Assembly: GCA_003149575.1 (NCBI GenBank)
Contig: QCWG01000001.1
Location: 215,183 to 279,182 of the forward strand
Source of the DNA: Altererythrobacter sp. XM-24bin4
Lineage (GTDB): Bacteria > Pseudomonadota > Alphaproteobacteria > Sphingomonadales > Sphingomonadaceae
Length of the DNA stretch: 64,000 nucleotides
Direction of reading: 5' to 3'
Both the position numbers and the translations under genes were made by a program. This document shows, piece by piece, positions 32,347-40,883 of the stretch. Under the pieces are notes generated by a model that saw only the letters and a program-made list of their open reading frames with translations, searched no databases and was not told the DNA's origin. How positions within the stretch are numbered: position 1 is the first letter of the stretch; every line of letters begins with the position of its first letter.

Positions 32347-33635
32347 TAGATGCCCGCCTCTTCAAGGAACTTTTCGGCATCGGGAATGCGCAGTTCGCCG
32401 GAGATGAGTTTGGGGAGAAGCGTGTCGCGAAGTTCCCTCAGAACCCCATTTTCGGTCGCAATAAGAGTCCTTCTAGCGAGGATAGGCGTGACTATTTCTT
32501 CAAATTTTACTCGCGCAGACAGCGACGGGATTATCAATTGAAGAGCATCAAACGTGTCTTTGGGCAGCGCCAAAACGGTCGTACCCGTAGCGAAACCCGA
32601 GACCCTCTCTCTGAAACTGCTTTGAAGAAAGGTGAAATAGAGGAAGATGCTCGAGACACCACTTTTATCTCTCGGAGTAATTTTCGTGGTGTGATGAGTG
32701 TGCAGGTAAAATCTGTGCCCACTGGGAGCATTAGGAACCAAAATCGGAGACCCGATAATTAAGCGATCCTGCGTAAGATCGGTGTTTGCTAACAGAAGAT
32801 CCCCTTCATTTATGCAATGTCGATCTTTAAAATCGCCACGATAAAATTTAAGTTTTTCTTCCCGATACCCACCGTTTCCGGCGAACGAACCTAAGTTTAG
32901 CATTGGTATGTCGACGGGACTATCTGATAAGAATTCTCCTTTGTAGGAGAGACCTTTTTGGTGTGAGTATATATCGCTTCCAGATCTGATTTCCCACCCT
33001 GCCGGAATCTCCCCAATCTCCGAGTCCTCAAACGCATCCGGGAACAAGTCGCTAATCTCGGCAGGCAGACCTGTAGGGCGACCTTCTGCCTTGGCGCGCA
33101 CAGGATCAAAATCGACGAACCACGACTTGAAGATTGCCTTGGCAATATCCTCAAGGGTTTCGTTCATCTTCTGGTTGAGTTCGATCTTGTCGTCGAGCGC
33201 GCCGAGGATGTGAGCGATTGAATTCCGCTCACTTGCGTCTGAATGCCAGAAAATTTCTTTCTTATTCAGATGCCCCATAGTTATCTGTGGTTGCGCCGAA
33301 CCTGTAGTCACATCGTCAAATTTCGAAGCGAACAGTGAATAGTAGAGATATTTTGAAGATGCCGGACACGCATCCTTCAGAACTATCGCCATCGCATTAT
33401 TTGAAACGTGAGACCTGCCGCCTGACCATTGAACTAGACCGCACCCATTACCGCGACAGGTAACCAGAGGTTGCGCCTCTTCGTAGGTGGCGTTCTGCGT
33501 ATACCCTAAGATGCCATTCGCCCCCCAAACTGGAACATTAGCATCACCGGTTGGTTTTTCAGACAACTCAGAGGGTGCAGTGTATCGCCCTTGCTTTACC
33601 CTAGCGATTTGCTCGATCTGCACCAACTCACTCAT
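32346..33635 (-). CDS. hsdS: Type I restriction enzyme, specificity subunit S
   Basis: The DNA-recognition subunit, 429 residues. Target-recognition domain 1 (about 1-140) has VPVWGANGILGYT and QITMGHLNKKEIFW. The central conserved helix (about 140-185) is ILGALDDKIELNQKMNETLEDIAKAIFKSWFVDFDPV, the standard spacer. Domain 2 (about 205-385) is in visibly AT-richer DNA, a common sign of domain exchange. The C-terminal repeat helix ENGVLRELRDTLLPKLISGELRIPD is intact. It overlaps hsdM by 8 bases. The recognised sequence cannot be inferred. Confidence 0.95.
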   Translation of the reverse strand: MSELVQIEQIARVKQGRYTAPSELSEKPTGDANVPVWGANGILGYTQNATYEEAQPLVTCRGNGCGLVQWSGGRSHVSNNAMAIVLKDACPASSKYLYYSLFASKFDDVTTGSAQPQITMGHLNKKEIFWHSDASERNSIAHILGALDDKIELNQKMNETLEDIAKAIFKSWFVDFDPVRAKAEGRPTGLPAEISDLFPDAFEDSEIGEIPAGWEIRSGSDIYSHQKGLSYKGEFLSDSPVDIPMLNLGSFAGNGGYREEKLKFYRGDFKDRHCINEGDLLLANTDLTQDRLIIGSPILVPNAPSGHRFYLHTHHTTKITPRDKSGVSSIFLYFTFLQSSFRERVSGFATGTTVLALPKDTFDALQLIIPSLSARVKFEEIVTPILARRTLIATENGVLRELRDTLLPKLISGELRIPDAEKFLEEAGI

Positions 33636-35178
33636 AACCCAACCTTTTCAGGTTATCAGTGACCGCCAAACTCAACGCCTCTCCTTCAGCGAGATGCTGT
33701 TTTAGTAAACCGCTCAGTCTAAGCATTTTATCATCGAAAGTTTCGTCGTCATCATCGGCGTCAGTCGCCCCGACATACCGCCCAGGTGTCAGCACAAACC
33801 CGTTCTTCTTGATCTCATCCAGCGACGCTGACTTACAGAATCCAGCGATATCTTCGTAACCCTTACCGGACTTCCATGCCTCCACGGTGTCAGCAATCTT
33901 CGCGATATCGTCGTCAGAGAAGACCTTGAGAACTCGGGTTTCCATCGAACCCAACTGACGCGCATCGATAAACAGGGTTTCACCGCGCCGATCGCGTCCG
34001 TTTGCCGTCTTATCGTTGGTTAAGAACCAAAGGCAGACCGGGATCGGCGTGTTGAGGAACAACTGACCGGGCAGCGAGATCATCACCTCGACCACATCGC
34101 CACGGACCATCGCCTCGCGAATTTGCCCTTCGCCGCTCTGGTTGGAACTCATCGAACCGTTGGCGAGAACAACGCCCGCCTGACCGCCCGGACGCAGTTT
34201 CCAGAGCATATGCTGCAACCATGCGTAGTTAGCGTTGCCGACTGGTGGACGACCGAACTTCCAACGCGGATCGCTCTCGTATTTCTCCCCACCCCAGTCC
34301 GAGATGTTGAACGGCGGGTTCGCCATGATGTAGTCGAACTTGAGATCAGGGAACTGATCGCGCGCGAAGGTATCTGCTGGTTCCTTGCCCAAATCAGCAG
34401 CGAACCCGCGAATGGCGAGGTTCATTGCCGCGAGACGCCAAGTGGTCGGATTGCTCTCTTGTCCGTAGATCGAGATGTCATCGACCCGCCCACCGTGCGA
34501 CTTCACGAACTCTTCGCTCTGAACGAACATTCCCCCCGACCCGCAGCACGGATCATACACGCGCCCATTATGGGGAGAGAGAACGGCAACCAGCGTCTTT
34601 ACAACGTGTGAAGGGGTATAGAACTGCCCACCCTTCTTGCCTTCTGCCGAGGCAAACTGCCCCAGAAAATACTCGTAGACCTCGCCCAGCACGTCGCTGG
34701 CACCGGATTTATCTGCAAACCCGATGGTCGAGATGAGATCGATCAGTTCGCCAAGCACTCCCTGACCTAACTGCGCGCGACCAAACCGCTTGTCCAACTT
34801 GCCGCGCAAGGAAGGGTTCTCGTTCTCGATGGCGGTCATCGCGCCGTCGACCAGTGATCCGATGTCGGGTTGCTTCGCCTTCGCCCGGAGCGACTCCCAG
34901 CGCGCTTCCTGAGGAACCCAGAACACGTTGTCTTGGGTGTAGTAGTCGCGCTCCTCGAGTTCTCCAGCGAACTCCAATGGGTCTTGGCTGATGAAGTAGT
35001 CCGACGAAGGGTCTGAAACCATCTCCCGCACCTTGTCCTGCTGCTTGGCAAAGGTGTCAGAGATGTATTTCAGGAAGATCAGACCAAGGACAATATGCTT
35101 GTATTCTGCCGCATCCATCTGGGCACGGAGTTTGTCCGCTGCCTTCCAGAGAGTTTGTTTGAAATCAGTGCTGCTCAT
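33628..35178 (-). CDS. hsdM: Type I restriction enzyme, N6-adenine methyltransferase subunit M
   Basis: The modification subunit, 516 residues. The N-terminal HsdM_N helical domain has KHIVLGLIFLKYISDTF. The AdoMet site is DPCCGSGGMF (209-218) and the catalytic motif is NPPF (287-290, in YIMANPPFNISDWGG). GQFYTPSHVV and IYGQESNPTTWRLAAMNLAIRG are also standard. It methylates adenine in both strands of the target with HsdS, protecting host DNA. It is the first gene of the operon hsdM-hsdS-hsdR-fused gene; the 150-base gap to the methyltransferase gene upstream probably holds the promoter. Confidence 0.96.
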   Translation of the reverse strand: MSSTDFKQTLWKAADKLRAQMDAAEYKHIVLGLIFLKYISDTFAKQQDKVREMVSDPSSDYFISQDPLEFAGELEERDYYTQDNVFWVPQEARWESLRAKAKQPDIGSLVDGAMTAIENENPSLRGKLDKRFGRAQLGQGVLGELIDLISTIGFADKSGASDVLGEVYEYFLGQFASAEGKKGGQFYTPSHVVKTLVAVLSPHNGRVYDPCCGSGGMFVQSEEFVKSHGGRVDDISIYGQESNPTTWRLAAMNLAIRGFAADLGKEPADTFARDQFPDLKFDYIMANPPFNISDWGGEKYESDPRWKFGRPPVGNANYAWLQHMLWKLRPGGQAGVVLANGSMSSNQSGEGQIREAMVRGDVVEVMISLPGQLFLNTPIPVCLWFLTNDKTANGRDRRGETLFIDARQLGSMETRVLKVFSDDDIAKIADTVEAWKSGKGYEDIAGFCKSASLDEIKKNGFVLTPGRYVGATDADDDDETFDDKMLRLSGLLKQHLAEGEALSLAVTDNLKRLGYE

Positions 35179-35330
35179 TGCCCCTCCGGTTCAATCTGTA
35201 TTCGCGGGAATCAGTCGCGACACGATCCCTCCACGCCGACCTTATCCGCAAACTCGCATTTTGGGAGAAGAAAACTTATTCTCAATGGCGGAACTTTACC
35301 GCGTAAAGTAAGTCAGGTCGAGCAAGTCAT

Positions 35331-36272
35331 TTAGCTAGAAGCCTTACGGCGCGTTGCCGCCTCGAAACCCAGTGTCTTTTCGCCCCAGAGAGTGGTGGGC
35401 AGATTTGCATAAGGTGCAAAAAAATTATCCCAGTAGAGTTTAAACTTCTGCGCCAGTCCCTCTACATCCGTCGTTGCCGCCGACCTCCCAGTCATCTGAA
35501 ATATTCCCACGCCAGATGAAGACCAGTCAGCTGGGATCTCATCCGAGCCACCCCTATAGGCACCCCCAACTCTGCCCGCCGCTACAAGCTCGCACCCGGT
35601 TTCATTCAAGGCTGGCTGAATAGCATCCCACCAGTCGGCGTCCTCAAAAGTCTGAGTCGCGATGATAGCAGAGCCCCCCGAATCCAGCAGTTGCAGGATA
35701 CTCTTCACTGCTGCGTATTGGTCCTTGTCATCAAGGTGATGCAGGACATCGAGGCAGATAGCCAAATCGAATTTTTCATTCAGCGTTAGTGGCAGCGAAT
35801 TGGTCGCAAACGACACATTTTCGATACCTGCAAGCTGCTCCTTCGCCGCAGTGATAGCTTTGGAGGAGGGATCGATCCCGAAGAACTGGTTGGGAAATTT
35901 CTTAGCAACAAACTTCAGGAGAATGCCGTTCTGGCAACCAATATCGATTACCTTCCCTGAAATTGGCTTTCGCTGCATCCACTCGTAAGTGAGTGCTACG
36001 AGGTCTAGAACATAACTCCTGCGCCACTGAGAAACGTGCAAAGCGTGGATGTCGAAATTCGCCATGGCATCAGTGACAAGCTTCTCATTTTTCTTCTTGC
36101 AAAGCCTTTCGAAGTCGCCCCACCCCCTTCTCCCAACTCTCTGATATTTATCACTGAATTGGTCGTAAGAGAAAAAATACTCAATACCCCACTCAGAAAC
36201 GAGGTATTGGTCTATCGCCTGCATGGTCTGATAATCTGGAAACCAGTTATCCAAATTGATGCTCTCGACCAT
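35331..36272 (-). CDS. Class I SAM-dependent methyltransferase of unknown substrate
   Basis: A 313-residue protein. The core (about 100-220) has the AdoMet motif I VIDIGCQNGILLKFVA, then FFGIDPSSKAI (acidic motif II) and FDLAICLDVLHHLDDKDQY, with GGSAIIATQTFEDADWW. The N-terminal 95 residues (FSYDQFSDKYQRVGRRGWGDFERL) are a separate, unrecognised extension. There is no DNA-methylase NPPY motif, so a small-molecule, RNA or protein target is more likely. It follows the integrase with a 10-base gap on the same strand. That position suggests cotranscription with the integrase, a cargo gene of the element end. Confidence 0.75.
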   Translation of the reverse strand: MVESINLDNWFPDYQTMQAIDQYLVSEWGIEYFFSYDQFSDKYQRVGRRGWGDFERLCKKKNEKLVTDAMANFDIHALHVSQWRRSYVLDLVALTYEWMQRKPISGKVIDIGCQNGILLKFVAKKFPNQFFGIDPSSKAITAAKEQLAGIENVSFATNSLPLTLNEKFDLAICLDVLHHLDDKDQYAAVKSILQLLDSGGSAIIATQTFEDADWWDAIQPALNETGCELVAAGRVGGAYRGGSDEIPADWSSSGVGIFQMTGRSAATTDVEGLAQKFKLYWDNFFAPYANLPTTLWGEKTLGFEAATRRKASS

Positions 36273-36282
36273 CGGATCTGCC

Positions 36283-37506
36283 TCACCTCATCTTTGTCAG
36301 CTCACTGGCAGAAGCCAGATTGGTGGTATGCCCGTAAAAGCTCTCGAGCATCGCCACTGACGTCCCCATATTCCGTGCGAGAATATATTGGTTCACCCCA
36401 TTCTCAAGGCGGAACGTGGCGTAGGTATGTCTCAGGCTATAAAGTGATCGCCTCTGCCCAAAGCTGTCATACTCAACCCCAGCATCGCGCAGCAGAGTGG
36501 CAAAGGACTTCTTAAACGAGTTGATGGGCAAGCCATCATTCCCACAAAACACATAGCCGTCCGCTGGTACGTCCTTCTTCCCATAGATGTCGGACTTGGG
36601 GTTGGTCAGATCCTCTCGCCTTAGCTCGCGCACAGCTTCAAGATAGATCCGCACGGCAGGGGTTCGTGCCACGACTTCCCTAATGCCGGTCTTACCCTTC
36701 ACCGTCAGAACCACGTTATAGCTCTGACCTGAGTCGTTGATCGGCACGTAGCGCACATCACGCCACTTAAGCGTTTTAGCCTCACCCACTCGAATGCCGG
36801 TATTCGCCAAGACCAGCACATAGTTCGCCAGAAGGCTTCTATCGCGTCGAACCGATGGATGAGCCTTCTTGATATGTTCGCGCAGATATCGAACCAGCTT
36901 TCGCCAATCGCCAATATCAAAGTGTGGGCGTCTGGCTTGTTCGTTCGATACCTTCGGAAAGGCAGGAACCTTATCAAGGTAGCCCATCTCGACAGACCAA
37001 TTCAGGAACTGCCGGATGTCAGCGTGAAGGCGTTTGATCGTGTTGGGTGAGAGCTGCTGTTTGGCTGATGCCTCGACGAGCTTCTTGGTGAGTTGAACGA
37101 TAAAGGCAGTATCGACCTCTTCGTAGAGCTTGCCTTTCACAAGGGGCTTTAGCCTCTCTGCCAGCAGGATCTTGTAGTGGACTGACAGCCTATCGCGCTC
37201 GCTTTCCAGATCTTTCACATAGGCAATAAGCCCATCGCTGATCCGCTTGGAGGTCAGCTTACCTCCGCTCAGCACCTTCACCAGCGACTGGTGGTATAGT
37301 TCTTCGGCTATCCGATAAGCTTCAAACTGATCCGTGCTTCTGCTCGATCGCCAGACGTAGCCTTTGGCTCCTGGCACTTTAATCCGAATGAACCAGATCG
37401 GCTTTTTGTAATCGGCTCGGCGATAAAGATAGATCGCACCATCCTTGAAAGTCTTGCTTTCTAGGACCTTGGGCTCGGCACGTTTCCGCGCAGGTTTTTC
37501 AGCCAT
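36283..37506 (-). CDS. Tyrosine-type site-specific integrase of the element
   Basis: A 407-residue integrase that directs insertion into tRNA-Gly. It has an N-terminal arm-binding region (about 20-75), a core-binding SAM-like region (about 85-180) and a catalytic domain with Arg239 (NTGIRVGEA), a lysine in VKGKTGIRE, Arg359 in SLYSLRHTYATFRL and Tyr391 in ESFYGHT. The histidines expected three residues before Arg359 and before the nucleophile are Tyr356 and Asn379; many integrases with the MGTS motif show such changes. The gene is 107 bases from the right repeat, with the arm repeat between, the standard location. Confidence 0.92.
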   Translation of the reverse strand: MAEKPARKRAEPKVLESKTFKDGAIYLYRRADYKKPIWFIRIKVPGAKGYVWRSSRSTDQFEAYRIAEELYHQSLVKVLSGGKLTSKRISDGLIAYVKDLESERDRLSVHYKILLAERLKPLVKGKLYEEVDTAFIVQLTKKLVEASAKQQLSPNTIKRLHADIRQFLNWSVEMGYLDKVPAFPKVSNEQARRPHFDIGDWRKLVRYLREHIKKAHPSVRRDRSLLANYVLVLANTGIRVGEAKTLKWRDVRYVPINDSGQSYNVVLTVKGKTGIREVVARTPAVRIYLEAVRELRREDLTNPKSDIYGKKDVPADGYVFCGNDGLPINSFKKSFATLLRDAGVEYDSFGQRRSLYSLRHTYATFRLENGVNQYILARNMGTSVAMLESFYGHTTNLASASELTKMR

Positions 37507-37531
37507 AAACGCAACCTCAAAAACGGCTAAA

Positions 37532-37551
37532 TCCGTTTATGATCCGTTTAT
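37532..37551. repeat. Arm-type integrase binding repeat, right interior
   Basis: TCCGTTTATGATCCGTTTAT, identical to 18237-18256. It lies between the integrase start and the core repeat. This is the normal place for an attP arm, which may also repress the integrase promoter. Confidence 0.75.
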
Positions 37552-37612
37552 GGGGTTTTTTGGGAAAATAAATAAACCAGGTTTTTATAAAACACTGGAA
37601 TATTTATGAAAA

Positions 37613-37659
37613 ATGGAGCGGGCGAGGCGATTCGAACGCCCGACCCCAACCTTGGCAAG
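37613..37659. repeat. attR: 47-bp core repeat within tRNA-Gly
   Basis: Identical to 18136-18182. This copy forms the 3' part of the intact tRNA gene, from the anticodon loop to the CCA end plus one base. The element thus restored the tRNA on integration. Confidence 0.92.
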
Positions 37660-37688
37660 GTTGTGCTCTACCCCTGAGCTACGCCCGC
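37614..37688 (-). tRNA. tRNA-Gly(GCC)
   Basis: A 75-base gene read on the minus strand. The acceptor arms are GCGGGCG and CGCCCGC, the D-arm is GCTC...GAGC, the anticodon stem is CAACC/GGTTG with loop TTGCCAA (anticodon GCC), and the T-arm GGGCG/CGCCT encloses TTCGAAT. The CCA end is encoded (TCCA). All four stems pair. It is the insertion site of the element; its 3' part comes from the element's own copy. The 220 bases between it and cnoX hold no gene. Confidence 0.97.
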
Positions 37689-37908
37689 TCACTGACGCTC
37701 CGCAGATTCGGCCGATTGGCATCTCTCTGCTGGGGAGGCGGCGCGATTAGCAGCGCTAGTGCGGCCCGGCAAGCGGAAAATGCTAAGCTTGCACACGCGG
37801 CCCATCGCCGCCAATGTCCCCCTTCACATTTGCGCAGCATTCCCCACATAAAGGCGGCGTAGGCGGAGCGGTAAATGCTCCGTACAAACCGTATCAGGAG
37901 CAGTTACC

Positions 37909-38826
37909 TTGGCAAGCATGAGCCTCAATCTTGAAGAACAGAAAGCTGTCGACCGCTTCAAGACCAATGTCGTCGAACCGTCGATGACCAAGCTGGTGAT
38001 CGTCGATTTCTGGGCCGAATGGTGCGGGCCATGTAAGCAGCTGACCCCGGTGCTGGAGAAAGTTGCAGCAGAATACGCGGACAAGGGCGTTGTGCTAGTC
38101 AAGGTTAACGTCGATGAAGAGAAATTCATCGCATCACAGTTCCAGGTCAAATCGATCCCCACGGTTTACGCCATGTTTCAGGGACAACCGGTGGCCGATA
38201 TGACGCCGGCACGCACCGAAGGCCAGATCAAGCAGATGCTCGACCAGATTCTGGCACAGGTTGCGGTGCAAGCCGGCGCTGATGGTGAACAGCCACAACA
38301 GGATGTCAGCCAATTCATAGATATGGCAGAGCAAGTGCTTGCCGACGGCGATGCTACGCGGGCTGTGACCATCTTTGCGCAAGTGGTCGAAATGGCACCC
38401 GACAGCGTCAACGCCCACGCCGGTTTGATTCGTGCATTGATTTCTGCAGGTGAAGCGCAACAGGCGCAGCAGATCTTTGATGCACTGATGCCAGAGATTC
38501 AGAATGATCCCGGCCTCACGCCGGCTAAAAATGCGCTGGAACTGTCCGCAAGCCAGGTCGATGACAGCGAGCTGGCTGCACTGCGCGATGCTGCCAGCTC
38601 TAACCCCGATGACATGGATGCTGGATTTGCATTCGCCGAAGCTGCTTTTGCTGCCGGCCAGCGTGACGAAGCCGCAGACACGTTGCTTTCCTTGATCGCC
38701 AAGGACATCGAATGGAATGAAGGCGCCGCCAAGGCGAAGCTGCTGCAGATATTCGAGGTGGTTGGCCTGGAAGATCCGTGGGTTGTCGCCAATCGCCGCA
38801 AGCTGTCACACATCCTGTTCGGCTGA
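37909..38826 (+). CDS. cnoX: Thioredoxin-fold co-chaperone with C-terminal TPR repeats (CnoX/YbbN)
   Basis: A 305-residue cytoplasmic protein that binds unfolding proteins under oxidative stress and hands them to chaperones. The thioredoxin domain (about 10-115) has WAEWCGPCKQ, with active-site Cys39 and Cys42. Residues about 125-305 are alpha-helical repeats (QVLADGDATRAVTIFAQVVEMAPDSVNAHAGLIRALISAGEAQQAQQIFDAL). E. coli CnoX has SXXC and is redox-inactive; here CGPC is intact, as in many alphaproteobacterial members. The start is TTG at 37909: AGGAG lies 8 bases upstream, whereas the ATG at 37918 would be 17 away. It is followed 6 bases on by the LON-domain gene, one operon. Confidence 0.9.
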   Translation: MASMSLNLEEQKAVDRFKTNVVEPSMTKLVIVDFWAEWCGPCKQLTPVLEKVAAEYADKGVVLVKVNVDEEKFIASQFQVKSIPTVYAMFQGQPVADMTPARTEGQIKQMLDQILAQVAVQAGADGEQPQQDVSQFIDMAEQVLADGDATRAVTIFAQVVEMAPDSVNAHAGLIRALISAGEAQQAQQIFDALMPEIQNDPGLTPAKNALELSASQVDDSELAALRDAASSNPDDMDAGFAFAEAAFAAGQRDEAADTLLSLIAKDIEWNEGAAKAKLLQIFEVVGLEDPWVVANRRKLSHILFG

Positions 38827-38832
38827 ACCTGA

Positions 38833-39444
38833 GTGAGCGTGCGGCTTTCTGTATTTCCCTTACCGGGCGTGATCCTTTTTCCGGGATTGCAATTGCCGCT
38901 GCATATATTCGAGCCGCGATATCGCGCGCTGGTGGGTGACGCGCTCGTTCGCAACCGTCAGATTGCCATTATCCAGCCGAAGAAGCCGGTGGATGGCGCA
39001 CCGCTGTACGAGATCGGCTGCGTAGGCCGCATCGGCGACATCGAGGCCATAGACGACGGGCGATATAATCTCGTGCTAGAAGGGCAAGCGCGCTTCCGCG
39101 TCATTCGCGAGCTTGATGTTACAACCGCTTTCCGACAGGTCGAAGCCGAACTGATCGAAGAAGACGAAGACGCTATACTTTCTGCCGTCGAGCGAGCCGG
39201 TTTTGAACGCGAGGCACGACGCTTTGCCGATAATCAGGGGTACAGTGTAGACTGGAGCTCTATCGAGCGGCTCGACAATGAATCGTTGATCAATGGCGTG
39301 TCGCAGATCGCGCCATTTGATCCAGCGTCAAAGCAGGCGCTGCTCGAAGCGCCGGATATACCCGCAAGGTGCGAACTGCTGATCCAGCTCATGTACTTCT
39401 TCGGCCGCCGCGATGGTGACGATGACCGGGTTACATTGCAATAA
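38833..39444 (+). CDS. LON-domain (Lon N-terminal, substrate-binding) protein
   Basis: A 203-residue protein consisting only of the LON substrate-binding domain of Lon protease, with no ATPase or peptidase part. The start is GTG (38833). Hallmarks are VFPLPGVILFPGLQLPLHIFEPRYRALVGDAL, IGCVGRIGDIEAIDDGRYNLVLEGQARFRV. Stand-alone members are common next to a CnoX-type gene in alphaproteobacteria and are thought to act in protein quality control. It follows cnoX by 6 bases. The C-terminal FFGRRDGDDDRV is typical of the family. Confidence 0.9.
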   Translation: MSVRLSVFPLPGVILFPGLQLPLHIFEPRYRALVGDALVRNRQIAIIQPKKPVDGAPLYEIGCVGRIGDIEAIDDGRYNLVLEGQARFRVIRELDVTTAFRQVEAELIEEDEDAILSAVERAGFEREARRFADNQGYSVDWSSIERLDNESLINGVSQIAPFDPASKQALLEAPDIPARCELLIQLMYFFGRRDGDDDRVTLQ

Positions 39445-39516
39445 ACAACTGAACTGCAACCTCGAGTTGCGTTTCCAGGCTTTGCACCTGCAGCAAAACT
39501 AACTATTCGGTGAGTT

Positions 39517-40158
39517 ATGAACTTCGTAGCTTTTCCTACCAAAGGCGAACGCAAAAGGCCGCGCATTGTCGCTAACGCGGCTGAGCTGCTCTGGGAACGT
39601 AGCTTTAACGGTGTATCAGTTGACGAAATCGGCAGCGCAGCCGGGATTAACAAAGCAACAGTGTATCGATACTTTGCTGACAAGGGCGAACTTGCTTTGG
39701 CATCCGCGCGCGACCATGACATCCGCACGCTTGAGGAAATGTTCGAACACAGCTTCAGGCAGCATTGAACGCCTGACCAACGCCTCGCAGCGATTTACAA
39801 TTACGCCTATTTCGCAAATGTAGAGATGAATAAGGCCAAGGACGACGTTCTTGGCTACCCGATTATCGGTTTAGTCTTGGAGCTGAATTTTGAAATGCCT
39901 CAGATCCGCGATGAGGCCGCGAGCATCTTCCTGCAAATCGAAGGTTATATTGAAGAGATTGCACGCGACGCGATCACTGCAGGACGGGTGATCGGCTCTG
40001 CAAAGGTTATCATACGCTCTCTGATGCAGCTCCTCCAAGGCGCATTTTCGTCATCTCGGATAGCTTCTGAGCCTGAGCAGATTCTCGATGCCGGCCACAC
40101 CTCGCTGGCCATCATCGGATACCCCGAAACCCGCGTCCAAGCATTGGATTACGGTTAA
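39517..40158 (+). pseudogene. TetR-family regulator interrupted by one in-frame TGA
   Basis: The first 83 codons encode a TetR DNA-binding domain (RIVANAAELLWERSFNGVSVDEIGSAAGINKATVYRYFADKGELALAS), ending in TGA at 39766-39768. The same frame continues without shift through the next codons to ATG 39826 and on to 40158 (DDVLGYPIIGLVLELNFEMPQIRDEAASIFLQIEG), giving a normal total of 213 codons. A single nonsense change thus splits the gene. The N-terminal piece keeps the helix-turn-helix but lacks the dimerisation domain. The C-terminal part could restart at 39826 but without a clear ribosome-binding site. A pseudogene is most likely; a sequencing error is possible. Confidence 0.75.
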
Positions 40159-40256
40159 CTACCACCCTAATCGTCGAGTCAGTCCGGGCAGCCTGTCGGG
40201 TCAAAAACTTTTGACAGGTGCGGATTTCGGGGACTTTTTGTCCCGACAATTGAAGT

Positions 40257-40883
40257 TTAAATGCCGAAGCTGCCCTTGAGGCCATCGATGACATATTGCG
40301 CGGCAAGTGCGGCGAGAAGCACGCCCAATAGCCGTGTGATTACCGCCTCTACCCGATCTCCCAACAAGCGGATCAGTGGCCCCGCAGCGACCAATGCCAG
40401 CGCGGCAATCAGCAGAACGGCGCCAAGCGCGGCCATCACCGCCAAAGTCTCTTCCGTGCTGTTCGCCTCATTTTGGAGCAGCATGATCGCGGCAATCGCG
40501 CCCGGCCCCGCCAGCATCGGCATGGCCATCGGGAAAACCGACACATCTTCAAATTCGGGCGTAGCTCTCACCTTCTCAGCCCGTTCCTCGCGGCGCTGCT
40601 GGCGTTTCTCGAACACCATTTCGAATGCAATCCAGAACAGCATCAAACCGCCCGCTATGCGAAAGCTATCAAGCTGGATGTGCAAAGCGCCGAGCAGTTC
40701 TTCACCAAATAGCGCGAAGAACAGCAGGATTATCGATGCAATTGCAGTGGCCCGCAACGCCATATTGCGCGCCATTATGGGCGGCGCGTTCTTCGTAAGA
40801 CCCGCATAGATTGGCGCGCACCCGGGCGGGTCAATCACAACAAACAGCGTGATAAAGGCGGATATAAATAGCTCTGTCATCAT
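40257..40883 (-). CDS. MarC family integral membrane protein
   Basis: A 208-residue inner-membrane protein with six hydrophobic segments. ELFISAFITLFVVIDPPGCAPIYAGLT is the conserved first part with the VxDPPG motif, followed by GEELLGALHIQLDSFRIAGGLMLFWIAFEMVF and AMPMLAGPGAIAAIMLL. E. coli MarC was once linked to multiple antibiotic resistance, but the role is not supported and the family function is unknown. The start overlaps the stop of the upstream lipoprotein gene by one base (TAATG), so it belongs to the folD operon. Confidence 0.9.
   Translation of the reverse strand: MMTELFISAFITLFVVIDPPGCAPIYAGLTKNAPPIMARNMALRATAIASIILLFFALFGEELLGALHIQLDSFRIAGGLMLFWIAFEMVFEKRQQRREERAEKVRATPEFEDVSVFPMAMPMLAGPGAIAAIMLLQNEANSTEETLAVMAALGAVLLIAALALVAAGPLIRLLGDRVEAVITRLLGVLLAALAAQYVIDGLKGSFGI

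Larger units (their letters stand above)
18136..37659. mobile_element. Integrative element inserted in the 3' part of tRNA-Gly(GCC)
   Basis: A 19.5-kb element bounded by a perfect 47-bp direct repeat (18136-18182 and 37613-37659) of the 3' part of tRNA-Gly, starting within the anticodon loop. The tyrosine integrase gene lies at the right end beside the intact tRNA. A 20-bp arm-type repeat occurs inside both ends. Cargo is mostly DNA-active: Nudix plus SRA/HNH, three further nuclease-like genes, a short recombinase, a clamp-loader-like ATPase, and a type I restriction-modification operon with an extra fused gene. No phage structural, plasmid-transfer or replication initiation genes are seen, so it is a defence-type genomic island rather than a prophage. 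Confidence 0.9.

Noticed and set aside
39766..39768. TGA as a selenocysteine codon in the TetR gene
   Set aside because: No selenocysteine hairpin was recognised after it, and TetR regulators are not selenoproteins. A nonsense mutation is simpler.
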